Of a DNA stretch of 20,175 bases, positions 1 to 7,361 are shown one piece after another. Position 1 is the stretch's first letter, and every line of letters begins with the position of its first letter. Made by a program: the position numbers and the translations under genes. This DNA comes from JANRIC01 sp033765345 (GTDB lineage Bacteria; Bacteroidota; Bacteroidia; Cytophagales; Microscillaceae). The stretch spans positions 1-20,175 of the forward strand of contig JANRIC010000118.1 of NCBI GenBank assembly GCA_033765345.1, in the 5' to 3' direction. A model generated the notes under the pieces. It had not been told where the DNA came from and did no database searches. It worked only from the letters and a program-made list of their open reading frames with translations.

Positions 1-142
1 GATTAAAGTGATTTAGGAAATACAAGACCCCTGCGGGGCAAGTTTTCTTGATTGATTAGCTTGATTATTCATGATTTAAGCGCTAAAAGCTCCCCTGTAA
101 GGGTCTTGTTTTTGTATTAAAACCACTTCGGTTTGAGTATAA
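1..142 (+). repeat. Dispersed hairpin-forming repeat, copy 1 (variant with long insets)
   Basis: Three blocks match the repeat around the asparaginase gene: 1-14 (13 of 14 identical to 16645-16658), 43-88 (3 differences from 16665-16710) and 119-142 (identical to 16717-16740). Between the blocks this copy has insets of about 28 and 30 nt, where the other copies have 6 nt. The two insets are complementary to each other (ACAAGACCC at 22-30 against GGGTCTTGT at 101-109, with further pairing inward), so this copy could form a longer hairpin. The copy may continue left of the window. Confidence 0.8.
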
Positions 143-159
143 TGTTTCTTCCATATAAG

Positions 160-399
160 TTATTCAAACCACTTCTTATTAACGACAATATTGAAATCCC
201 CTTCTACAAAACTAATTGAATCTATGGCTGGAGCTGAATCCAAATTACCATCTTCCTCCAAAAGCAAATACACCTGAAATGTACCTTCTACTGTGCCATT
301 GTTGAGATCATAATTTTCAAAGGTGATGTAGTTATGACGGTTTTCGTCTATTTTATAGGTATCTATCTTAACTGTTTGAATAACCTCCCTTATTGTCAA
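160..399 (-). CDS. Small hypothetical protein, probably a C-terminal gene remnant
   Basis: This is a 79-codon frame with acidic, beta-rich protein-like composition ending in NKKWFE. I do not recognise a family. The only possible start is TTG, and there is no ATG or GTG anywhere in the frame; the frame is closed by a stop at 406-408. The TTG lies inside a good -7 promoter box (397-404), so a transcript from that promoter would begin after it. A GGGAGG ribosome-binding-like sequence follows with no standard start codon behind it. The reading frame nevertheless looks protein-coding, resembling the C-terminal part of Bacteroidetes exported or lipoprotein-type proteins, so a decayed 5' end or a non-canonical start is likely. 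It lies directly beside repeat copy 1. Confidence 0.4.
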   Translation of the reverse strand: MTIREVIQTVKIDTYKIDENRHNYITFENYDLNNGTVEGTFQVYLLLEEDGNLDSAPAIDSISFVEGDFNIVVNKKWFE

Positions 400-425
400 A
401 GTTAGCTAAAAAAAAATGATGCAAA
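397..425 (-). promoter_or_regulatory. Bacteroidetes-type promoter candidate (TTTG-N17-TAACTTTG)
   Basis: On the minus strand TTTG (422-425) is followed after 17 bp by TAACTTTG (397-404), which matches the -33/-7 consensus of Bacteroidetes housekeeping promoters. It points into the 79-codon remnant. Confidence 0.45.
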
Positions 426-488
426 AGAGTAGCTAGAAAAAAAATTTTACGCCCTTATTGGTGTTTAGAAATGAAATTCAAAAGGCGA

Positions 489-518
489 AATGCACGAATA
501 ATTGTATCTTCGTGCATT
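489..518 (-). terminator. Hairpin downstream of the gluconolactonase-like gene
   Basis: AATGCACGAA (489-498) and TTCGTGCATT (509-518) form a perfect 10-bp stem with a 10-nt loop. On the minus strand it is followed by a T-rich stretch (TTTCGCCTTTT), so it may terminate the three-gene run ending at 610. The T-run is interrupted and the distance from the stop is about 90 nt, so this is tentative. Confidence 0.4.
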
Positions 519-609
519 CGTGGCTACCCATTCCTTTCAGTGTTTGTGCAGTTGTGTGTACTAAAATTGTACGCTGATTAAAGCGATTTTAAGTAATGGC
601 AGTATAAAG

Positions 610-2262
610 TCAAGGTTTATAAATCCCACTGGTTTTTCCGCCGGTTTTTACCCGAATCTTATACAAACCACTACGGGCGGTCATATACAAACCTTTGCCG
701 TCTGCATCTCCCCAGGCGAAATTGGCAGGTAACTCAGGGCATTTGATTTTACCCAATAGCTTGGCCTCAGCAGAAATAACCCATACACCACCCGGGCCGG
801 ATACAAAAAGATTGCCTGCTTTGTCTATTTTGATACCGTCTAAAGCCTCTCCTTCTTCGGCTTGGTTCATATCAAAAAATACCTTGCCATTGCCCAGCGT
901 ACCATCGGCTTTGACCTCATAGCGCATCACTACTTTGGTGTGGTTGATGTCGGTAATGTCCCAATTGGTCACATAGAGGTATTTTTCATCCGGCGAAAAA
1001 GCCAATCCGTTGGGTCCTTTGAGGTCTTGGCTCACTAATTTGACCTGCCCGTTGATCAGCGCAAATACCCCAGAAAAAGATAGTTCTTTGCGTGTATCCT
1101 CAAAGAATTTGGGAAGTCCGTAAGGCGGGTCAGTCCAATACAAAATACCATCGGAGCGATACAACAAATCATTGGGGCTGTTGAATCTTTTGCCTTCGTA
1201 TTTATCTGCCAGCACAGTGACCGGCCCTTTGATCTCGTGCCTCACGATTCTTCGGTTGCCGTGCTCGCAAGCAGTAAGGCGGCCTTGTTGGTCAAAGGTC
1301 AGACCGTTAGACCCGGGTTGTCCGTATTCGCCGATATCAATACCTCGATAGCCACTTTTGGTCATATACACACTCACGTTGCCATTTTCGGGGTGATAGG
1401 CATAGATCACATTGGCGTTGGGATCACTAAAAATCAGGAATCCGTCAGGATGCCAAATGGGTCCTTCGGTAAATTGGAAACCTTCGGCTAGTTTTTCTAT
1501 CTTGGTATTGGGTTCAAAAATATCATTCAGTGCGGTTTCTTTGGGGATAATTTCTCCCAGATTTTGCCATTCGGAGCGTTTGGGCGTTTTTTGGTAAAAA
1601 TCCAGGGTAGCTGACCTGACCCAGATATAGTTATTGGGCAAATCCGCAATCGGCCCGTTGATACCTAATATAGCAATCTGGAATTTGTCACCGGGTTTTA
1701 CGTCTTGACTCAGCACTATGCGATTGCGTGCATTCCAACCTTTGGGCACGCTTCCGCCGGATTGCCCGAATGATTTATTGAGCTTGCCGTTGACATAAAT
1801 TTCAGCATAATCATCCATCACCAGCTCAAAAACAGCCGTAGAGCCAGTGGTAGAGAAATTTCCTAGTTTTTCGGGGATGGTCACCTGGATTCGATACCAT
1901 CCGAAGGCCAGCAATCCATTGGTTTTTCTTTCATCAAGTTGCTCAGGTTTGATGAGTTCCCAGGCCGAGTCATTAAAATCTACGGTGCCTGCTTTGGGCG
2001 AAATGTCGTGTGTTTTGACGGGTTTTCCGGTGGGGTAAAGGGCTAATGGGTCGCCTTTGTCCGGGCCGGGAGCTTTAAAGTCTTTTTCTATAATTTGGGC
2101 ATTCTGGTATTTCCAGGTGGCTTTCAACAAATTAGTTCCAGAGGTAGATTTAAGGTCTACTATGGCATCCGCTTTCCCGACAGCCAATTCGACAGATTCT
2201 TGAGCCTGACAAATCTGAGCAAATAAAATACTCAGCCATAAAGTGTATAAAAAGGTTTTCAT
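610..2262 (-). CDS. Exported SMP-30/gluconolactonase-like protein with N-terminal sandwich domain
   Basis: The 550-residue protein starts with a signal peptide (hydrophobic segment about 3-18, likely cut after QA-Q near 20), so it acts outside the cytoplasm. Residues about 50-225 look like a galactose-binding-type beta sandwich (WYRIQVTIP, DDYAEIYVNG). Residues about 255-540 are an SMP-30/gluconolactonase beta-propeller. Its usual divalent-metal ligands appear as Glu266 (FTEGPIW), Asn364 (SPNDLL), Asn418 (GPNGLAFS) and Asp475 (ALDGIKID). The family hydrolyses sugar lactones such as gluconolactone, but the exact substrate is not visible. It is the last gene of a run with the GlcG-like and YHS genes, all three exported. 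The long N-terminal extension makes it bigger than classical gluconolactonases of about 300 residues. Confidence 0.85.
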   Translation of the reverse strand: MKTFLYTLWLSILFAQICQAQESVELAVGKADAIVDLKSTSGTNLLKATWKYQNAQIIEKDFKAPGPDKGDPLALYPTGKPVKTHDISPKAGTVDFNDSAWELIKPEQLDERKTNGLLAFGWYRIQVTIPEKLGNFSTTGSTAVFELVMDDYAEIYVNGKLNKSFGQSGGSVPKGWNARNRIVLSQDVKPGDKFQIAILGINGPIADLPNNYIWVRSATLDFYQKTPKRSEWQNLGEIIPKETALNDIFEPNTKIEKLAEGFQFTEGPIWHPDGFLIFSDPNANVIYAYHPENGNVSVYMTKSGYRGIDIGEYGQPGSNGLTFDQQGRLTACEHGNRRIVRHEIKGPVTVLADKYEGKRFNSPNDLLYRSDGILYWTDPPYGLPKFFEDTRKELSFSGVFALINGQVKLVSQDLKGPNGLAFSPDEKYLYVTNWDITDINHTKVVMRYEVKADGTLGNGKVFFDMNQAEEGEALDGIKIDKAGNLFVSGPGGVWVISAEAKLLGKIKCPELPANFAWGDADGKGLYMTARSGLYKIRVKTGGKTSGIYKP

Positions 2263-2280
2263 GAATTAAATTTTAAGATT

Positions 2281-2308
2281 TTCCTGCCGGAAAAAACTCC
2301 GACAGGAA
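2281..2308. other. Intercistronic hairpin
   Basis: TTCCTGCCGG (2281-2290) pairs with CCGACAGGAA (2299-2308) with one G-U-type mismatch around an A-rich loop. It lies between the GlcG-like stop and the gluconolactonase start. There is no T-run after the stem on the minus strand, so it more likely tunes mRNA processing or expression than terminates. Confidence 0.5.
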
Positions 2309-2316
2309 TACAAGAA

Positions 2317-2787
2317 TTAATTGAATTTCACAGCAGCACCCGCAGTAGCGATTTCGCGATCCTGATCGGCACTTTTGGCACCGCTTACGCCGATAGCACC
2401 GATTACTTCGCCTTCGTGCATAATGGGTACTCCACCTTGCAGCATCACGGGACCCACAGTGATCAAGGAATTACGACCACCGTTGATGGCATCCTCCAGT
2501 TTTTTGGTCTCGAAGCGAAAAAGAGCCGCAGATTTTGCTTTTTCATAAGCCACATCCGCAGAGATAGGGAAAGAACCATCCAAACGCTCAAGGTAAAGCA
2601 AATGTCCGGTAATATCTACAATGGCAATAGAACCACCAGGAGCTTGATTATCTTTGGCGTATTTCACAGCGGCTTGCGCTACCTTTTTAGCACCCTCGAG
2701 GCTTAGGTTTTTGGTATTAATTACCTGAGCAGAAGTATTTACAAAAAGGCAAAGAAAAAACATTCCAAAAAGCAATGTACTTTTCAT
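2317..2787 (-). CDS. Exported GlcG/HbpS-family (DUF336) protein
   Basis: The 156-residue protein has a signal peptide (hydrophobic residues about 3-18, likely cleaved after TSAQ near 21), followed by one complete GlcG/HbpS-like domain. Family signatures include GGSIAIVDITGHLLYLERLDG in the N-terminal strand region, a K-A-x-x-A-A-L-F helix, and the glycine-rich C-terminal part with LQGGVPI and VIGAIGVSGA. Relatives include the heme-binding HbpS and GlcG, which is linked to glycolate oxidation genes; the biochemical role is generally unsettled. It lies between the YHS gene and the gluconolactonase, all on the same strand and all exported. A redox-linked or small-molecule-binding accessory role beside sugar oxidation is inference. 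Confidence 0.85.
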   Translation of the reverse strand: MKSTLLFGMFFLCLFVNTSAQVINTKNLSLEGAKKVAQAAVKYAKDNQAPGGSIAIVDITGHLLYLERLDGSFPISADVAYEKAKSAALFRFETKKLEDAINGGRNSLITVGPVMLQGGVPIMHEGEVIGAIGVSGAKSADQDREIATAGAAVKFN

Positions 2788-2825
2788 GATAGATTGTGTT
2801 TAGAGAAAATAAGTTTGAATAATTT

Positions 2826-2872
2826 CAGACTACAGCTTGTTATTTAAAAAAGTTATTAATTGCTGTAGTCTG
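2826..2872 (-). other. Hairpin spanning the stop of the YHS gene
   Basis: CAGACTACAGC (2826-2836) and GCTGTAGTCTG (2862-2872) form a perfect 11-bp stem with a 25-nt loop. One arm encodes the last residues of the YHS protein (T-D-Y-S), and the stop codon (2856-2858) is in the loop. On the plus strand it is followed by seven T, but no plus-strand gene ends here. In the minus-strand mRNA it would lie at the junction of the YHS and GlcG-like genes. Confidence 0.6.
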
Positions 2873-3380
2873 TTTTTTTGCTTACTTCAGGCCAGTTTTT
2901 ATCGGCTTTCTTCAAGTTGCCTTTAGGGTTTTTGTTCCAAAGAGCCAAAGCGCGTTTGTTGTGGTTAAAAACCAAGCGGCCATCTACGATGCTGTGCGTC
3001 CAGATTTGGATCGGAGATAATTTATTCAAAGCAACAGCTACGGCACAAAAACCTCCAAATTGAGGAATGTATTTATCAGGATTGGCATCAAAGGTTTTTT
3101 TATTGTCTTCTGAAGAGAAGTAATAAATCGCCCCCTGGTATTCGGATTGAAATTCAGCACTCCCTTTAATGGGTTTTTTCACAGTATGGAACGCTACCAC
3201 ATCATATCCTTTCAAGATTACACCGTTTTCGTCTACATTGAGCAAATGTACACCATCTTTTTTAACGGGTGTATTTCTTACGTCGGTGGTAAGTTCAGGG
3301 TCAAGACCGTCTTGTGCAAAAGATTGAGTAAATACCAAAGCACAGAACAAAATAGTCAATAATGCAATAAGATTTTTCAT
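2856..3380 (-). CDS. Exported YHS domain-containing protein
   Basis: I start the gene at the ATG ending at 3380 (MKNLIALL). From there the protein begins with a clear signal peptide (hydrophobic to about residue 20, cut after SFAQ). The longer frame to 3464 would run through the operator and -7 box and adds non-conserved residues. The mature part contains a YHS-type domain (GYDVVAFHTV, EFQSEYQGAIYYFSS, PDKYIPQFGGFCA), seen in many bacterial exported proteins and thought to bind metal or copper in some relatives. Length is 174 residues. It is the first gene of the exported three-gene run and sits about 34 nt behind a predicted transcription start with an upstream Crp/Fnr-type palindrome. Confidence 0.85.
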   Translation of the reverse strand: MKNLIALLTILFCALVFTQSFAQDGLDPELTTDVRNTPVKKDGVHLLNVDENGVILKGYDVVAFHTVKKPIKGSAEFQSEYQGAIYYFSSEDNKKTFDANPDKYIPQFGGFCAVAVALNKLSPIQIWTHSIVDGRLVFNHNKRALALWNKNPKGNLKKADKNWPEVSKKTDYSN

Positions 3381-3418
3381 AAAATTGAATGAAATAAAGA
3401 TTTTAAAAATTATTGATA

Positions 3419-3463
3419 CAAAGATAAAGGGCTGGATGCTATCAGGGTGTAACCTGGGTAACA
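3419..3463 (-). promoter_or_regulatory. Activator-type promoter: Crp/Fnr-like operator plus -7 box (YHS operon)
   Basis: The operator TGTAACCTGGGTAACA (3448-3463, plus-strand sense) fits TGTWAC-N4-GTWACA. Exactly 21 bp downstream in the minus sense is TATCTTTG (3419-3426), a perfect -7 box. No -33 TTTG is present; the operator occupies that region. The operator centre falls near -41.5 of the predicted start, the class II activator position of Crp/Fnr proteins. The same layout recurs at 13504-13548. Confidence 0.65.
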
Positions 3464-3720
3464 CAGGAAGTTTTTTTATGGAAAATTTATTTCGCCCATT
3501 CGGATTTAAAACCCAAAGCTGTGTTGGAGGAGATTTGAGAAGGACAAAGAAAAGTCATTCAGGGATAAATTTCCTTCTCCACAGTTGCTGAAAAGATTAG
3601 AATTTATCAGAAACTAATTTTTACTTTTATGGGATGAGGAATTAAATGCCTAAGCCTGATTCAAGGGTTCTTGCTTTAACACTGCTTGAATCAGGAAGGC
3701 AGGAAATTTTTCCAGTCTAT
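3464..3720. other. Intergenic region with one perfect hairpin
   Basis: I see no coding sequence here. CCTGATTCAAG (3655-3665) and CTTGAATCAGG (3685-3695) form a perfect 11-bp stem with a 19-nt loop, 25 nt beyond the stop of the SDR gene. It may mark the 3' end of the aquaporin-SDR transcript, but there is no T-run, so intrinsic termination is doubtful. Confidence 0.5.
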
Positions 3721-4422
3721 CTAAGACCGATTATACAGCTTAATCACACTTTCCCGGATTTGCTTGCCTGAATCCATCAACAAAAAGTGAATTGTATCGG
3801 CAATTGCTTCTGGACTTACCCAATGTGAGAAGTCGGCATCAGGCATACTTTCGCGGTTGCGTGGGGTATCTATAGTACTGGGTACAATCACCGTTGCGTG
3901 AATGTTGTGCTCTTTGCCTTGGGCATTGATCATTTCAGCTAGTTGGAAAACCAGCCCTTTTGTAAGGGAATAAGCGACCAGGTTTTTACCGTCTTCTGGT
4001 TTCAGTGCGGGACGGGCACCGATCAAAATAAATTGGCCTTTGCCCTGAGCCTCAAAAAAAGGCAATAATTCTTTGACGATAAAATAAGAAGTTTCAAAAT
4101 TGAGGCTATACATTTTGCGGATGCTTTCCCCGTCGGTTTCTTTTAGACCTCCCATCGCAAAACCACCCACCAAAAGCACGGCAGCATCTATTTCACTGCC
4201 TGATGCAGCGATAAAATCTTTGACAGCCTGCTCAGAAGTCAAATCCAGCACTGCAGCAGCAACTCCTTGACGCTGGAGTTCTTCTATACCGCTCTCCGAA
4301 TTGACGGTAGCCAATATCTGAAAACTTTCAGTCTTTAATTTTTTCAGGACACTTTGCCCTAGATTGCCAGTAGCACCGGTAATTAATATTTTTTTATTCA
4401 TCGGATTAGTTTTTTTTATCAT
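3721..4422 (-). CDS. SDR-family oxidoreductase (atypical)
   Basis: The protein has a Rossmann fold of the short-chain dehydrogenase type: TGATGNLG at about 15-22 for NAD(P) binding and YSLTK at 151-155 as the Tyr-Lys pair. The catalytic serine expected about 13 residues before Tyr151 is missing; the segment reads LIGARPAL. This is unusual and may mean altered or lost dehydrogenase chemistry. The ATG at 4422 has an AGGAG 5 nt upstream and overlaps the aquaporin stop by 17 bp, so translational coupling is likely. An alternative start at 4401 (MNKKILITG) gives the more typical family N-terminus. Substrate unknown. Confidence 0.8.
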   Translation of the reverse strand: MIKKTNPMNKKILITGATGNLGQSVLKKLKTESFQILATVNSESGIEELQRQGVAAAVLDLTSEQAVKDFIAASGSEIDAAVLLVGGFAMGGLKETDGESIRKMYSLNFETSYFIVKELLPFFEAQGKGQFILIGARPALKPEDGKNLVAYSLTKGLVFQLAEMINAQGKEHNIHATVIVPSTIDTPRNRESMPDADFSHWVSPEAIADTIHFLLMDSGKQIRESVIKLYNRS

Positions 4423-5278
4423 TTTCTCCTTGTCCTGCCCCTTCGCTGTTCAGGCTGAAGGGTCTGCCTGCTTCGATGAGCTCTTTGGGACCTAGTACTT
4501 TATAAATTGGATTGTTATGTTTTTCGCCTGACATGTGGCATCTCATCGTCAGGCAATTATCTTCGTGCGTTTTACGATACCAGCTTCTGTAGAGATAGCC
4601 GGCCAATTGCATCCCGGCGATAGGTCCGATGAAATAAAGCCACCAGCCCGTCCAGATACCAGCAGGGAGTGCAGAAGCGACCGTACGCGCCGGATTGATG
4701 CTCATGCCGGAGTAAGGCCCCTCGAAGGCAATAAAAAAAGTAAGTACAACTCCCACAAAGTATCCGGTATAGGGCGACAAGCGAGGGTGATTACTTACGA
4801 TCAGTACCATCATAAACATGGTGAAAGAAAGCAAAGCCTCCAGCAGCATAGCCACCAGAAAACCGTCCGCCCCAGGTACAGTCACCACATAATTGACCGT
4901 AGCGTCTGAGATATAAGGAAATAAAAACCATTTAAATAAATAAATAGCCGATGCACCTCCTGCAAATTGAGCGATGATATACCACAGCGCATCTTCCAGG
5001 TGAATCCGATCTAATTGTAAAAAAGTAAGGGTCACGGCGGGGTTCATGTGCGCTCCGGATTTTTTACCCCAGGGCGAATAGATGAGCAGTACAGCCGTAA
5101 TACCCATCGCCAAACCTACCATCAAGCGTCTCAGAAAAGCAGAAGGGATCAGGTCTTTGACAGGCAGAGCAGGATGTTCTATCAAGATTACAAATGTTGC
5201 TGCAGAAACCATAAACATCCCCAAAGCCCATGTTTCTATCAAATAGATTTGCCAGTTTTTTTGCAATGCTTTTAACAT
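4406..5278 (-). CDS. MIP-family channel (aquaporin)
   Basis: This is a multi-pass inner-membrane channel with the six-helix major intrinsic protein layout. Both pore NPA boxes are present: GAHMNPAV (79-81) and GMSINPART (195-197, followed by the selectivity-filter Arg198). The loop PYSGMSINPAR resembles non-AqpZ subgroups, and the His of the classical water-channel filter appears to be replaced by a hydrophobic residue, so pure water transport should not be assumed; small polyols are possible. A C-terminal tail of about 60 residues after the last helix (230-290) contains C242, C247, H248 and H254. It overlaps the downstream SDR gene and lies after the terminator of the five-gene operon; no clear promoter of its own is visible in the 44-nt gap. 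Confidence 0.88.
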   Translation of the reverse strand: MLKALQKNWQIYLIETWALGMFMVSAATFVILIEHPALPVKDLIPSAFLRRLMVGLAMGITAVLLIYSPWGKKSGAHMNPAVTLTFLQLDRIHLEDALWYIIAQFAGGASAIYLFKWFLFPYISDATVNYVVTVPGADGFLVAMLLEALLSFTMFMMVLIVSNHPRLSPYTGYFVGVVLTFFIAFEGPYSGMSINPARTVASALPAGIWTGWWLYFIGPIAGMQLAGYLYRSWYRKTHEDNCLTMRCHMSGEKHNNPIYKVLGPKELIEAGRPFSLNSEGAGQGENDKKN

Positions 5279-5322
5279 GCTAACATTTTATGATTGTGTA
5301 TAACAGGTAATATTGTTTATAC

Positions 5323-5358
5323 AAAAAAGGACTTTGAGTGTATACAAAGCCCTTTTTT
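5323..5358 (-). terminator. Bidirectional intrinsic terminator after the glucosidase operon
   Basis: AAAAAAGGACTTTG (5323-5336) pairs with CAAAGCCCTTTTTT (5345-5358) with one mismatch and an 8-nt loop, flanked by A- and T-runs on both sides. It sits 11 bp after the stop of the debranching-type enzyme and ends the minus-strand operon that begins at 13461. Confidence 0.8.
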
Positions 5359-5368
5359 GAATTAAACC

Positions 5369-7360
5369 CTATGCAGTTTGCTTTGATAAAGCTGCTTTAT
5401 TTGCTTTCAAAGCAGATTTTTCCATGTCGCGAAGTACTTTAATAAGCATTCCGATTGACCATGCTTGTTGTATACAACCTCTTCCTTCTCCAGGTACTTT
5501 GCCGTCAAAAATTTCCGAAATTCCTCCAAAGCAACTTTCTTCGTAAAAATGCTTTTCAAAAGCCTGCATTTTTTTACGCACGGTTTTTTGTGCTTCTTCC
5601 GAAAAATGATGGGCTTTCAAATAAGCTAGGGCATATTCTCCCCACAAAAAAGCCCAAACAGTACCCTGGTGATAAGCTGTATCCCGATGCCATTGATCAC
5701 CCCCATAATAGGGTTTGAAATCCGGATGCTCAGGATTGAGTGAGCGTAGCCCCAAATCAGTATACAAATGTTTCTCTACGACCTCGAGCACTTTGGCTGC
5801 TTCTTCATCCGAAAGCAAAGAATAAGGAAGACTAATTGCATAAATTTGATTGGGGCGAATGGTTTCGTCTATGCTTACTCCGGGCAAAACGACATCATTC
5901 AAATAGCCTTTTTCATGTAGGAAATATTTGCGGAAAGCAGTTTCAAAAGATTGAATCTCCGAATCACCTATACCTTCCAGACCTAATAAATCGGCAAAGT
6001 TTTGATAGATTTTGAGTGCATTGTACCACAAGGCATTAATCTCGACAGCGCATCCGTGGCGGGGAGTCACTACATAATCACCTACACGGGCATCCATCCA
6101 GGTAAGCTGGGAAAGACCCTCACCGCCTGAAATAAGCCCTTCAGGGGTTTGATGGATATTGTAGCGCGTTCCCTGTCGGTAAGCGTGTAAAATCTCTTGC
6201 AAACGAGGAAATACTTCTGCAATAAACGCCTGGTTTCCAAACTGCTCGATATATTCGTGTAATACCACAAAAAGCCAAAGCGTGGCGTCGATGGTATTGT
6301 ACTCTGGCTCTTCGCCTTGGTCTGGGAATCTGTTGGGTAGCATGCCTCGATCCAGATAGTTGAGGAAAGTACGTACAATCGACTCAGAAATTTCTTGATG
6401 CCCCAGGGCAATTGTCAGCCCTCGCATGGCGATCATCGTATCTCTGCCCCAATCTGTAAACCAGTGATAACCTGCAATGAGCGTATAACTATCTGTAGAT
6501 TTTCTTTTGACCAGAAACTGATCTCCGCTCAAAGCCAAATCCTGTAAGAACTTATCTTGGGTGGCAGGTTTTAAGAGCTCCATTCTTCGGATTTCCTCTA
6601 CTTTTACAGATTCGGGGTTGAGATAAAGTGCCTGCTCTTCGGTAGTAAAGATGAGAGAGACTTTTTCGCCGCTTTTCAGTGTGCAGTACAAAGTACCAAT
6701 ACTCCGGGCATCTTCTTGATAGTCAAGCCCCCGGTATAATTCCTTCGGATATTCAAAGCGGTGGAACCAATTCCCTCCCTGTTTGTAATTTCCTTTGTCA
6801 AAAGCAAAATAAACGGGATTTGCCCCGTAATGGGCATAGATTTTAAATTTGTTTTCGGCGATAGCCTCTTGGTAGAAATCAAAGAAGGGCTGTGCGTGAA
6901 ACATGCTGTGATAATCCCGGGATACATACAAGGGATTCAGCTCTAGAGATACCTCTTCGGAACTCAGATTAGTGTACTCCAACAGCACGGTATTGGAGCC
7001 GTAAGGCATCACGATTGTTTTGGCAATCTCCCAAGTACTGACTTTGAAAATAGTTCTTGGGAAAGGAAATCTTTCAAAAGAACTCAGATAAGCAAAACCT
7101 TGAGGATAGACTACTCCCGGATAATTATTACTGGAAAGAGCAAATCTTTCTTCGCCTTTAGTCAGTACTTCTTCTATCTTGGATACCAGCACCCGGCGAT
7201 CGCTTGGCGGATTAAAAGCAGCCACCAACAAACCGTGATAGCGTCGGGTATTGGTGCCACATAAAGTGGAGGAGGCATAGCCCCCCAATCCATTTGTGAT
7301 CAACCATTCCCGTTGAGTTAATTCGTAAAAACTAATATTGCTTAAATCTAAACTTTTCAT
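5369..7360 (-). CDS. Glycogen debranching enzyme-type amylo-alpha-1,6-glucosidase
   Basis: The 663-residue cytoplasmic protein has no signal peptide. The N-terminal part (about 15-240) matches the bacterial/archaeal debranching enzyme N-terminal domain (EWLITNGLGGYASS, NTRRYHGLLVA). The rest is an (alpha/alpha)6 barrel with the family hallmark HWFTDWGRDTMIAMRGL (about 299-314, acids at D303 and D307). It also has RFPDQGEEPEYNTIDATLW and WMDARVGDYVVTPRHGCAVEINALWYNAL. The family hydrolyses alpha-1,6 branches of glycogen-like glucans or related oligosaccharides. Only one base separates its ATG from the stop of the upstream GH63-like gene, so the two are translationally coupled and probably work on the same glucan or glucoside. 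Confidence 0.9.
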   Translation of the reverse strand: MKSLDLSNISFYELTQREWLITNGLGGYASSTLCGTNTRRYHGLLVAAFNPPSDRRVLVSKIEEVLTKGEERFALSSNNYPGVVYPQGFAYLSSFERFPFPRTIFKVSTWEIAKTIVMPYGSNTVLLEYTNLSSEEVSLELNPLYVSRDYHSMFHAQPFFDFYQEAIAENKFKIYAHYGANPVYFAFDKGNYKQGGNWFHRFEYPKELYRGLDYQEDARSIGTLYCTLKSGEKVSLIFTTEEQALYLNPESVKVEEIRRMELLKPATQDKFLQDLALSGDQFLVKRKSTDSYTLIAGYHWFTDWGRDTMIAMRGLTIALGHQEISESIVRTFLNYLDRGMLPNRFPDQGEEPEYNTIDATLWLFVVLHEYIEQFGNQAFIAEVFPRLQEILHAYRQGTRYNIHQTPEGLISGGEGLSQLTWMDARVGDYVVTPRHGCAVEINALWYNALKIYQNFADLLGLEGIGDSEIQSFETAFRKYFLHEKGYLNDVVLPGVSIDETIRPNQIYAISLPYSLLSDEEAAKVLEVVEKHLYTDLGLRSLNPEHPDFKPYYGGDQWHRDTAYHQGTVWAFLWGEYALAYLKAHHFSEEAQKTVRKKMQAFEKHFYEESCFGGISEIFDGKVPGEGRGCIQQAWSIGMLIKVLRDMEKSALKANKAALSKQTA

Positions 7361-7361
7361 T

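Noticed and set aside
1..142. CRISPR array or insertion sequence
   Set aside because: Copies are few, far apart and inverted, lacking regular spacers, and no transposase is encoded in the window.
3381..3464. Longer N-terminus for the YHS protein
   Set aside because: It would run through the -7 box and operator, and the signal peptide begins cleanly at the ATG ending at 3380.
4535..4909. Plus-strand 124-codon frame
   Set aside because: Shadow of the aquaporin gene, low-complexity His/Arg-rich translation with no domain.
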